NCBI GenBank assembly: GCA_036558745.1
Contig: DATBEZ010000007.1
Location: forward strand, 1-21,481
Direction: 5' to 3'
DNA from: JAMXLJ01 sp036558745
GTDB taxonomy: Bacteria > Actinomycetota > Acidimicrobiia > IMCC26256 > JAMXLJ01
Length of the DNA stretch: 21,481 bases
A program made the position numbers and the translations under genes. Shown here one piece after another: positions 1 through 7,094 of this stretch. The notes under the pieces were generated by a model. It made no database searches and was not told the origin of the DNA. It saw only the letters and a program-made list of their open reading frames with translations. Each line of letters begins with the position of its first letter. Within the stretch, counting starts at the first letter, position 1.

Positions 1-2688
1 GCGGAGCGGGCCGACGTCGAGATCGAGTTCGGCAACGCGGTGCTGCCGTCGTTCCCCACGCCGCCGGGTCACGACGAAGACTCCTTCCTGCGCGAGCTGT
101 GCATCGAGGGTGCCAAGGAGCGGTACGGCATCTCGCCGGGGCCCGACGTGCTCGAGCGCATCGAGTTCGAGCTCGGCGTCATCAAGACGATGGGGTTCTC
201 GGCGTACTTCCTCATCGTCTGGGACCTCGTCCGCTACGCACGGTCACGCGGCATCCGCGTCGGGCCGGGTCGGGGGAGCGCTGCGGGCTCGTGCGTCGCG
301 TACTGCCTGCGCATCGTCGACATCGACCCGATCAAGTACGACCTGCTGTTCGAGCGGTTCCTCAATCCGGGCCGCAAGCAGATGCCCGACATCGACATGG
401 ACTTCGACTCCCGCTACCGCGGCGAGATGATCAGGTACGCCGCGCAGCGCTACGGATGGGACCACGTCGCCCAGATCATCACGTTCTCGACGATCAAGGC
501 CCGGGCCGCGGTGCGCGACTCCGCGCGTGTGCTCGGCTACCCGTACGCGGTCGGCGACAAGATCGCGAAGCTCATGCCGCCGTTGATCATGGGCCGCGAC
601 ACGCCGCTCGCCGCGTGTCTCGAGCAGCAGCCCGGTCACGACGACGGTTACAAGATGGCCGCCGAGCTGCGCGAGCTCTACGCCGCGGATCCCGACGCCC
701 GTCGTGTCGTCGACGTCGCCCGCGGGCTCGAAGGGCTGCGCCGGCAGGACGGCATCCACGCGGCCGCGGTCGTGATCACGCGCGACGCGCTGACCGAGTA
801 CGTCCCGATCCAGCGCAAGCCGGAGCCGGGTACGGCGATCGAGGACGCGCCGATCGTCACCCAGTACGAGATGCACGGCGTCGAGGACCTCGGTCTGCTC
901 AAGATGGACTTCCTCGGCCTGCGCAACCTCGACGTGCTCGAGGTGACGCTCGACCTCGTCGAGCGCTCGACCGGCGTCCGTCCCGACATCGACAACATCC
1001 CCCTCGACGACCCGCCGACGTTCGAGCTGCTCCGGCGGGCCGACACCATCGGCGTGTTCCAGTTGGAAGGTGGGCCGATGCGCGCGCTGATCCGTGCGCT
1101 CGCGCCGTCGACCTTCGAGGACGTCGCCGCGCTCGTCGCGCTGTACCGGCCGGGACCGATGGCCGCGAACATGCACACCGACTACGCGGACCGCAAGAAC
1201 GGCCGCAAGCCGGTGACCTACTACCACGACGACCTGCAGGAGATCCTCGGCCCGACGTTCGGGCTGATGATCTACCAGGAACAGCTGATGCGTGTGTCGC
1301 AGAAGCTGGCCGGTTACTCGCTCGAGGAGGCCGACAACCTCCGCAAGGCGACGGGCAAGAAGATCCGGGCGCTCATCGCCAAGGAGCGCACCAAGTTCGT
1401 CGACGGCTGCGAGACCCAGGGCTACGGGCGCGACTTCGGCGAGAAGATGTTCGACATCATCGAGCCGTTCGCCGACTACTCGTTCAACAAGTCGCACTCG
1501 GTCGGCTACGGCTACGTCGCCTACCAGACCGCGTACCTCAAGGCGAACCACCCGCGCGAGTACCTGGCCGCGCTGCTTACGAGCGTCAAGGCCAACAAGG
1601 ACCAGACCGCGGTCTTCCTGAACGAGTGCCGGCAGATGGGCATCCCGGTGCTGGTGCCCGACGTCAACGAGTCCGACAGCGACTTCGTCGTGCGCGAAGG
1701 CTCGATCCGGTTCGGGCTCTCGGCGGTGCGCAACGTCGGCGAGGGCGTCGTGGCCCAGATCGTGGTCGCGCGCGACGAAGGCGGGCCGTTCGTCGACTTC
1801 TTCGACTTCTGCGAGCGCGTCGACCCGACCGCGTTGAACAAGCGCACGGTCGAGTCGTTGATCAAGGCCGGCGGGTTCGACTCGCTCGGCCACCCGCGGC
1901 AGGGCCTGCTGCACGTGTTCGAGGGCATCGTCGACCGGGCCGTGCAACGCCGGCGCGAGCGCGACGCGGGGGTCATGAGCCTCTTCGGCGAGCTCGGCGG
2001 CGGGGCCGACGGCGACGGCGACCCCAACCACGTGGACCGGGTGTCGATCCCCGACACCGAGTTCGGCAAGGCCCAGCGCCTCGCGTTCGAGAAGGAGATG
2101 CTCGGGCTCTACGTGAGCGAGCACCCGATGATGAGCGCCGAGCGTGCGCTCCGTCGCTACACGGAGTGCACGCTCACCGACCTGCGCGAGCTGCGGGAAG
2201 GCGAGATGCGCACCGTCGGCGGCGTCGTCACCGCGCTGGCCCGCAAGTACACCAAGCGCGGCGACCTGATGGCGACGTTCGTGCTGGAGGACCTCGCGGC
2301 CGCGGTCGAGGTGATGGTCTTCCCCAAGACGATGGCGCAGTTCGGGCATCTGCTCGACGAGGACGCGATCGTCTGTGTGAAGGGCCGCATCGACACGCGC
2401 GACGACGCGGCGAAGATCATCGCGATGGAGCTCACCCGGCCCGAGATCGTCCTCGACGGCGGACCCCCGGTCCGGCTGCGGATCAAGGTCGGGTCGCTGA
2501 CGGACCAGCGCGCGGAACGGCTCGAGGAGCTGCTGCGCGAGCATCCCGGCGACAGCCCGGTGTTCCTCCACCTCGAGAGCCCCGAGAAGACGACGGTGCT
2601 GCGTCTCTCCGACGACCATCTCGTCGACGCCCGCAACGGTCTGTTTGCCGAGCTGCGCGTCCTGCTCGGTGCCGACTGCGTCGTCTGA
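1..2688 (+). CDS. dnaE: DNA polymerase III alpha subunit, 5'-truncated by window edge
   Basis: This is the replicative polymerase subunit that extends DNA at the fork. Frame 1 is open from base 1, so the gene enters from the left and lacks its N-terminal PHP domain here; about 895 residues remain of a family that is usually 1,150-1,200. The palm carries GPGRGSAAGS (from about 265) and the catalytic motif PDIDMDFD at 385-408, with the third catalytic aspartate in the KMDFLGL segment at 907-909. The finger and tau-binding regions follow, then an OB-fold (about 2206-2340, MRTVGGVVTALARKYTKRG). The gene ends at a TGA at 2686-2688, only 13 bases before the convergent methyltransferase stop. The DnaE1-type domain order and the absence of an exonuclease insertion argue against PolC. 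An ATG at 40 is internal, not the start. Confidence 0.97.
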   Translation, partial: AERADVEIEFGNAVLPSFPTPPGHDEDSFLRELCIEGAKERYGISPGPDVLERIEFELGVIKTMGFSAYFLIVWDLVRYARSRGIRVGPGRGSAAGSCVAYCLRIVDIDPIKYDLLFERFLNPGRKQMPDIDMDFDSRYRGEMIRYAAQRYGWDHVAQIITFSTIKARAAVRDSARVLGYPYAVGDKIAKLMPPLIMGRDTPLAACLEQQPGHDDGYKMAAELRELYAADPDARRVVDVARGLEGLRRQDGIHAAAVVITRDALTEYVPIQRKPEPGTAIEDAPIVTQYEMHGVEDLGLLKMDFLGLRNLDVLEVTLDLVERSTGVRPDIDNIPLDDPPTFELLRRADTIGVFQLEGGPMRALIRALAPSTFEDVAALVALYRPGPMAANMHTDYADRKNGRKPVTYYHDDLQEILGPTFGLMIYQEQLMRVSQKLAGYSLEEADNLRKATGKKIRALIAKERTKFVDGCETQGYGRDFGEKMFDIIEPFADYSFNKSHSVGYGYVAYQTAYLKANHPREYLAALLTSVKANKDQTAVFLNECRQMGIPVLVPDVNESDSDFVVREGSIRFGLSAVRNVGEGVVAQIVVARDEGGPFVDFFDFCERVDPTALNKRTVESLIKAGGFDSLGHPRQGLLHVFEGIVDRAVQRRRERDAGVMSLFGELGGGADGDGDPNHVDRVSIPDTEFGKAQRLAFEKEMLGLYVSEHPMMSAERALRRYTECTLTDLRELREGEMRTVGGVVTALARKYTKRGDLMATFVLEDLAAAVEVMVFPKTMAQFGHLLDEDAIVCVKGRIDTRDDAAKIIAMELTRPEIVLDGGPPVRLRIKVGSLTDQRAERLEELLREHPGDSPVFLHLESPEKTTVLRLSDDHLVDARNGLFAELRVLLGADCVV

Positions 2689-2701
2689 ACGCTCGAAGGG
2701 T

Positions 2702-3439
2702 CTAGGGCGTCGCGACGACGAGGCGGTAGCCGACGTCGAGCGCGTCGAGGTCGCGCAAGTGGCCGTGCCGCTCGTCCCACGCTCCTGACTCGAGGTCGGC
2801 GCGGAGCTGCGCGACCGCGCGCTCGCACACCGCGGGGTCGAGCAGGTGGAACACCGAGATCGCGGCGCGCACGTCGGGATCGAGGTAGGCCTCGGGCCGG
2901 CCCCAGTACGCGCAGAAGAACCCGTCGGTGCAGTCGGCCGGGATCGGCACCGCGTCGACGCGCGCGCCGCGCAGCGCGTCGACGACCTCGTCGACCGCGG
3001 GTGCGGGGATCGTGACCGCGTCGGGGAGGTAGTCCCGCGTCAGCCAGAACGTTCCTTGCTCGCCGACCTCGAAGTGGAACACGACGATCGGACCGCGGGT
3101 GACCCGGCGCATCTCGCCGATGCCGGCTCGCCAGTCGGGCCAGTGGTGGATCGTGAGGGACGCCAGCGCGGCGTCGAACGTCGCATCGGCGAAGGGCAGG
3201 CGCTCGGCGACCGCCCGCACGGCAGGAGCGGCGTTTGGCGCGCGTTGGTGCACCATCACCGACGACGGTTCCACCGCGGTCACTGCTCGCTCTGTCGGCT
3301 CGTAGGAGCCGGCGCCGGCACCGACGTTGAGCACCGTGCACGCGTCACCGAGCGCGGCGTCGATCTGCGCGGCGACGCGCGGATCGGGCCGCCGATGGCG
3401 CGCGTAGCCGACGCCGAGCCGGTCGTAGATCGCGCTCAC
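2702..3439 (-). CDS. Class I SAM-dependent methyltransferase
   Basis: A 245-residue protein with a Rossmann-type methyltransferase fold. Motif I is VLNVGAGAGSYEP (residues about 36-48), the acidic residue after strand beta2 is in TAVEPS, and AERLPFADATFDAALASLTIHHW is the usual segment around motifs II-III of the Methyltransf_11 class. It acts on an unknown small molecule; nothing here identifies the substrate. I chose the GTG at 3437-3439 because it gives the sequence VSAIYDRLGVGYARHR, typical of this family's N-terminus, and because it overlaps the TGA of the upstream oxidoreductase by four bases (GTGA). That overlap implies translational coupling and a two-gene operon. Reading further upstream in this frame runs antisense-like inside the oxidoreductase gene and is not real. 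Confidence 0.9.
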   Translation of the reverse strand: MSAIYDRLGVGYARHRRPDPRVAAQIDAALGDACTVLNVGAGAGSYEPTERAVTAVEPSSVMVHQRAPNAAPAVRAVAERLPFADATFDAALASLTIHHWPDWRAGIGEMRRVTRGPIVVFHFEVGEQGTFWLTRDYLPDAVTIPAPAVDEVVDALRGARVDAVPIPADCTDGFFCAYWGRPEAYLDPDVRAAISVFHLLDPAVCERAVAQLRADLESGAWDERHGHLRDLDALDVGYRLVVATP

Positions 3440-4296
3440 GGGAGCTTCGCGATCACCTCGTCGGAGAACCGGCCGAGGCGCGAGCGGAGCTTCTCCAGGT
3501 CGAACGCGAGCGGTGGAACCACCGCCCGGGACACGCCGAGGTCGACGAGCCGCGCCGCGCTGTCGTAGTCGAACGCGCCCGACGTGATCTCGATCGCGTC
3601 GGGATCCCGTCCGGCGTCGCGGGCGCTCGACCGCACGGTCTCGAGCAGCGGCGGCAGCTGGTCGGCCTGGAACACGCCCGGGAAGAAGCCGTCGCCGAGT
3701 CGTCCGGCGCGGCGCGCTGCCACCTGGGTGTGACCACCGACGACGACAGGGATGCTGCCGGGCTGCACGGGCTTGGGGTACGAGTTCGCGTTCGTGAAGT
3801 CGCAGAACCGTCCGTGGTACGTGTCGTCGCCGTCGGACCACAGCACGCGGAGCGCGGCGACGAAGTCGTCGGTGCGCGGGCCCCGGTCGGCGAAGGGCAC
3901 GCCGAGCGCGTCGAACTCCTCCTCGAGCCAGCCGACGCCGATGCCGAGCTCGACCCGTCCGCCCGAGAGCACGTCGAGGGTGGCGAGCTCCTTGGCGAGC
4001 GTGACCGGGTTGCGCTGGGGGAGGATCAGGATCCCGGTGGCGAGGCGGATCCTGCTCGTGGCCGCGGCGACGTAGGCCAGCCAGATCAGCGGATCGGGGA
4101 TCTCGGCGCGCTCGCCGCCCGGCATGCGGCCGTCGGGGGAGTAGGGGTATTGCGACTCGTAGCCGGTCGGCACGACCGTGTGCTCGACGGTCCAGAGCGA
4201 CTCGAACCCGAGCTCCTCTGCCATGCGGGCGATCTCCGCCGCGCCCTCCGGCCGCACCGCCGCGCCGACATTGGCGAACATAATTCCAAATCTCAC
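3436..4296 (-). CDS. LLM-class F420-dependent oxidoreductase (Rv2161c-like)
   Basis: A 286-residue TIM-barrel flavin/F420 enzyme of the luciferase-like monooxygenase superfamily. Family hallmarks are the N-terminal strand RFGIMFANVG, SLWTVEHTVVP, the segment IRLATGILILPQRNPVTLAKELATLDVLSGGRVELGIGVGW split across residues about 85-125, and the C-terminal IPVVVGGHT and LGDGFFP. The last two, with the F.G.F.DF..A.S.PKPVQ stretch before them, fit the Rv2161c-type F420 subfamily. It probably transfers hydride between F420H2 and an unidentified organic substrate. The GTG at 4294-4296 is chosen since it directly precedes the first beta strand; 40 codons further upstream are open but low-quality and overlap the promoter. 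A TAAGCT -10-like element ends 7 bases before it. It is divergent from npdG, which regenerates reduced F420, so the two are functionally matched. Confidence 0.9.
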   Translation of the reverse strand: MRFGIMFANVGAAVRPEGAAEIARMAEELGFESLWTVEHTVVPTGYESQYPYSPDGRMPGGERAEIPDPLIWLAYVAAATSRIRLATGILILPQRNPVTLAKELATLDVLSGGRVELGIGVGWLEEEFDALGVPFADRGPRTDDFVAALRVLWSDGDDTYHGRFCDFTNANSYPKPVQPGSIPVVVGGHTQVAARRAGRLGDGFFPGVFQADQLPPLLETVRSSARDAGRDPDAIEITSGAFDYDSAARLVDLGVSRAVVPPLAFDLEKLRSRLGRFSDEVIAKLP

Positions 4297-4303
4297 GGGG
4301 CTG

Positions 4304-4309
4304 AGCTTA
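4304..4309 (-). promoter_or_regulatory. -10-like element of the F420 oxidoreductase gene
   Basis: TAAGCT on the minus strand, separated by 7 bases from the GTG start and with no Shine-Dalgarno sequence in between. The spacing fits a leaderless transcript beginning at or next to the start codon. No convincing -35 is seen. It mirrors an identical hexamer in front of the divergent npdG. Confidence 0.4.
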
Positions 4310-4454
4310 TGGACGTGAGCCGGATGCGGCGACCGGAGCGAGGGACGAGCGGAGGTCGCTCGCCAGCGAACGAACGACGCCGGCGGCGGCACGTGAAGGC
4401 CGGAGCCGTGCAGCAAGGGAGTGAGCGAGAAGACATGGCGCAGCCCTTCCTACC

Positions 4455-4460
4455 TAAGCT
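4455..4460 (+). promoter_or_regulatory. -10-like element of npdG
   Basis: TAAGCT located 6 bases before the GTG start of npdG, without a ribosome-binding site, so a leaderless mRNA is likely. The remaining 4310-4454 between the two divergent genes is GC-rich and holds only a weak hairpin (TCGCT at 4356-4360 with AGCGA at 4365-4369). Confidence 0.4.
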
Positions 4461-4466
4461 GCAGTA

Positions 4467-5117
4467 GTGAAGATTGGGGTGCTGGGAGCAACCGGACCGG
4501 CAGGCAAGGGTCTCGCGGCCCGCCTCGCCGACTGTGGTCACGACGTCCTGGCCGGATCCCGCGAGCGGGTGAAGGCCGAAGCGGTCGTCGACGAGTTGCG
4601 TGAGAAGTGGGGTGACCGGGTCGCCCGGATCACGCCGGCGAACAACCAGGCCGCGTGCGACGCCGAGGTCGTGGTGCTCGCGGTCAACGCCGACGCCGCG
4701 CTCGCCACCGCGCAGTACTTCTCCGACCTGCTGAGCGGCAAGATCGTCGTGTCGATGGCGAACCACCTGGTTCGCAACGGGACCGAGTTCAACGCGGTGC
4801 TGCCCCCGCACGGGTCCATCGCGAAGGAGATGCAGGCGATGCTGTGGCGGTCCCAGATCGTCACCGCGTTCCACCTGGTTCCCGCGGCCGAGTTCGTCAA
4901 CCTCGACGAGCCCATGGTGAGCGACGTCGTCGCGTGCGGTGACGACGACGCGGCCCGCACAACCCTGATGGAGATCATCGAGGGCATTCCCGATCTCCGA
5001 GCGTTCGACGGCGGCTCGCTCGAGAACGCGGTCGGGATGGAGACGTTCGCCGCGATCCTGTTGACCATCAACATCCGACACAAGGTGCGCGCAGGTCTGC
5101 GCTTCGGCGGAGTGTGA
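4467..5117 (+). CDS. npdG: NADPH-dependent F420 reductase
   Basis: A 216-residue Rossmann-fold oxidoreductase that exchanges hydride between NADPH and coenzyme F420, supplying F420H2 to F420-dependent enzymes. The N-terminus MKIGVLGATGPAGKGLAARLADCGHDV carries the GxTGxxGxG dinucleotide loop. The basic pair SRER after strand beta2 fits NADP preference. AEVVVLAVNADAA, KIVVSMANHL, TAFHLVPAAEF and VVACGDDDAA follow in the order seen in archaeal and actinobacterial NpdG (Fno). Length matches the family (about 210-225). The start is the GTG at 4467, which places the first glycine loop at residue 7; it is apparently leaderless. The stop is one base before the mshC start, so the two are co-transcribed and probably translationally coupled. 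Confidence 0.93.
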   Translation: MKIGVLGATGPAGKGLAARLADCGHDVLAGSRERVKAEAVVDELREKWGDRVARITPANNQAACDAEVVVLAVNADAALATAQYFSDLLSGKIVVSMANHLVRNGTEFNAVLPPHGSIAKEMQAMLWRSQIVTAFHLVPAAEFVNLDEPMVSDVVACGDDDAARTTLMEIIEGIPDLRAFDGGSLENAVGMETFAAILLTINIRHKVRAGLRFGGV

Positions 5118-5118
5118 C

Positions 5119-6297
5119 GTGCCGATCCGGCTCTACGACACCGCGTCGCGCAAGGTCGTCCCGTTCGAGCCCGATCGCGTCGTCAGCATGTACGTGTGCG
5201 GGATCACGCCCTACGACTCCACCCATCTCGGTCACGCCGCGACCTACCTCGCGTACGACCTGTTGACCCGGAGGCTCCAGGAGCTCGGTCACGAGGTGCG
5301 CATGGTGCGCAACGTGACCGACGTCGACGACTCGATCCTGCCCCGCGCCCGGGAGCTCGGCGTCCCGTATCTCGAGCTCGCCGAGTCGGAGATCGCGCGC
5401 TTCCACTCCGACATGGAGGCCCTCGACATCCTGCCGCCCGTGGCCGAGCCGCGCGCGACGGAGACCATCGACGAGATCATCGAGATCGTCGAGCGGCTCC
5501 TCGACCAGGGCCACGCGTACCTCACCCATGGCACCGTCTACTTCGACGTGTCGACGTTCCCGCGCTACGGCCAGCTGTCGCACTACTCGCAGGACCAGAT
5601 GATCCGCCTGGCACGCGCCCGCGGCGGCAATCCCGACGATCCGCACCGTCGGGCGCCGCTCGACTTCGTGTTGTGGCAGCCGTCGTTGCCGGACGAGCCC
5701 GCATGGCGTGCGCCGTTCGGCGTCGGGCGTCCCGGTTGGCACGTCGAGTGCTCCGCGATGGCGATGCAGGAGCACGGTCCCACGCTCGACTTGCACGGTG
5801 GCGGGACCGATTTGATCTTTCCGCATCACGAGTGCGAGGTCGCGCAGAGCGAGGCGCTCACGGGCAAGCCGTACGTGCGTCACTGGATGCACTCGGCGAT
5901 GGTCGCCTACGAGGGCGAGAAGATGAGCAAGTCGCTCGGCAACCTGGTGTTCGTGAGCGACCTGCTGAAGGCCGCCGATCCGCGCGCGATCCGACTGACG
6001 CTCATGCGGCACCACTACCGCACCGGCTTCGAGTACCACGACACCGATCTCGAGGAAGGTGTCGCGCTCCTGCACCGGCTCCTCGCCGCCGCGCAGCGTC
6101 CGGGCGGCATCGATCCGCGACCGTTCGCGGCGCGCGTCCGCGATGCGCTCGACGACGACCTCGACGCACCACGCGCCATCGAGGCCCTCGACGATCTCGC
6201 CAGCGCAGCGCTGTCGGGTGGCGACGATCCCGCCGCGCCCGCGACGCTGCTCGACCTGGGCGATCTCCTCGGCCTCGATCTCCGCCGCCCGCTTTGA
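5119..6297 (+). CDS. mshC: Cysteine:GlcN-Ins ligase, mycothiol biosynthesis
   Basis: A 392-residue class I cysteinyl-tRNA-synthetase-like ligase that joins cysteine to glucosaminyl-inositol in ATP-dependent mycothiol synthesis. MYVCGITPYDSTHLGHAAT holds the zinc cysteine C27 and the HLGH ATP motif (36-39); further zinc ligands are C211 in WHVEC and H236 in FPHHE, and KMSKS is at 268-272. The spacing between the last two zinc ligands (25 residues) equals that of mycobacterial MshC. The N-terminus IRLYDTASRKV, the GGNPDDP loop and PFGVGRPGWHVECSA are MshC-type. The protein also lacks the longer C-terminal anticodon-binding part that a true CysS (about 460 residues) has. GTG start at 5119, one base after npdG. 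It ends near 6297 opposite a convergent membrane gene, 74 bases apart; no clear terminator seen there. Confidence 0.92.
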   Translation: MPIRLYDTASRKVVPFEPDRVVSMYVCGITPYDSTHLGHAATYLAYDLLTRRLQELGHEVRMVRNVTDVDDSILPRARELGVPYLELAESEIARFHSDMEALDILPPVAEPRATETIDEIIEIVERLLDQGHAYLTHGTVYFDVSTFPRYGQLSHYSQDQMIRLARARGGNPDDPHRRAPLDFVLWQPSLPDEPAWRAPFGVGRPGWHVECSAMAMQEHGPTLDLHGGGTDLIFPHHECEVAQSEALTGKPYVRHWMHSAMVAYEGEKMSKSLGNLVFVSDLLKAADPRAIRLTLMRHHYRTGFEYHDTDLEEGVALLHRLLAAAQRPGGIDPRPFAARVRDALDDDLDAPRAIEALDDLASAALSGGDDPAAPATLLDLGDLLGLDLRRPL

Positions 6298-6371
6298 GCG
6301 GCGAGTGGAGCACGTGAACGACCAGGCCCGGCGCCAGCACATGCGGAGCGAGCGCGACCATCAGCTCTCAC

Positions 6372-6953
6372 TCAGGCGGCCGCCGGTCCTGGCGGGAGGC
6401 GATCAGCGATGGCCGTGACGACCGGTCGCGCGAGGCAGCACGCGAGCGCGAGGGCGACGATCCCGGCCGAGAGGTACTCACCACCACCGCCGTCGGTCCG
6501 CAGGACGATGGAATCGACGCCCTGACCGCACAGCCACAGACCGGCGACGCCCGCCACCGTGGCCGCGACGGTCGGCACGAGCGTGTCCGGCAGCACGTCC
6601 GACGGCGGACGCCGTCGTCGCCGTCGGACCGCGACGGCGAGCACGACGGCACCGAGGACTCCTGCCGCGCTGCGGTACATCACGATCTCACCGAAGTGAT
6701 GTTCGGTCGCGGCCTGCTCGCAGCTCGTCGCGTGCGGCTCGTATTCGAAGAAGTCCGCGCACCGTGCCGCCGTGTACGTGACACCCGGTGGGTCGCCGGC
6801 CACGAAGCCCTTGCTCCCGAGCGCGCCCATGCCCCACGCGAGGAGACCGCTCACGCCGATCGCGACCAGCGCGATCCCCGCGAGCCGCGCGCCTTCCGCG
6901 CCGACGTCGTGCACGACAGGACGGAAGCGTGTGATGTGCCGGAGCTTCGCCAT
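6372..6953 (-). CDS. Hypothetical membrane protein with four predicted helices
   Basis: A 193-residue protein I do not recognise by function. Hydrophobic segments lie at about residues 24-45, 94-110, 125-143 and 160-180. The arginine run RRRRRR after the second helix is a strong positive-inside signal, which puts the N-terminus in the cytoplasm and the loop between helices 1 and 2 outside. That loop (about 46-93) carries C65 and C78, which could form a disulfide, and an ending TEHHF. The ATG at 6953 is supported by a TAGGCT hexamer on the minus strand (6960-6965) six bases upstream, with no Shine-Dalgarno, again a leaderless arrangement. It is single, convergent with mshC and divergent from thrS. 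Confidence 0.75.
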   Translation of the reverse strand: MAKLRHITRFRPVVHDVGAEGARLAGIALVAIGVSGLLAWGMGALGSKGFVAGDPPGVTYTAARCADFFEYEPHATSCEQAATEHHFGEIVMYRSAAGVLGAVVLAVAVRRRRRRPPSDVLPDTLVPTVAATVAGVAGLWLCGQGVDSIVLRTDGGGGEYLSAGIVALALACCLARPVVTAIADRLPPGPAAA

Positions 6954-6959
6954 GCGCGG

Positions 6960-6965
6960 AGCCTA
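6960..6965 (-). promoter_or_regulatory. -10-like element of the membrane protein gene
   Basis: TAGGCT on the minus strand, 6 bases before the ATG and with no ribosome-binding site between. Matches the leaderless pattern seen at other genes in the window. No -35 recognised. Confidence 0.35.
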
Positions 6966-7079
6966 TGGATCGTGGCGCGAGACGCAATCGCGAACGTGTG
7001 CGGATCGTGTGGAGATCCTGTGCACGACGCTCCGTGTGCGCGCCCCGGAATGGTGACCGGGGCCGCAGCGCGCCGCTGG

Positions 7080-7085
7080 TAACGT
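7080..7085 (+). promoter_or_regulatory. -10-like element of thrS
   Basis: TAACGT ends 9 bases before the thrS ATG, so the transcript would have at most a few leader bases. There is no room for a T-box leader or an attenuator in the 141-base divergent gap (6954-7094). Confidence 0.35.
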
Positions 7086-7094
7086 CGCCTCGCG

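Noticed and set aside
244..2619. Long open frame on the minus strand opposite dnaE (791 codons)
   Set aside because: The composition is Arg/His/Asp/Val-rich as produced by reading GC-rich codons backwards; no domain is recognisable and the plus strand carries clear DnaE motifs.
5119..6297. Assignment as cysteinyl-tRNA synthetase
   Set aside because: The length, the CGITPYDSTHLGHAAT segment, the PFGVGRPGWHVEC segment and the missing tRNA-binding C-terminus fit MshC better.
6298..6371. CCGCTTTGAGCGG as a terminator between mshC and the membrane gene
   Set aside because: Only a five-base stem, partly inside the coding end, and no T-run.
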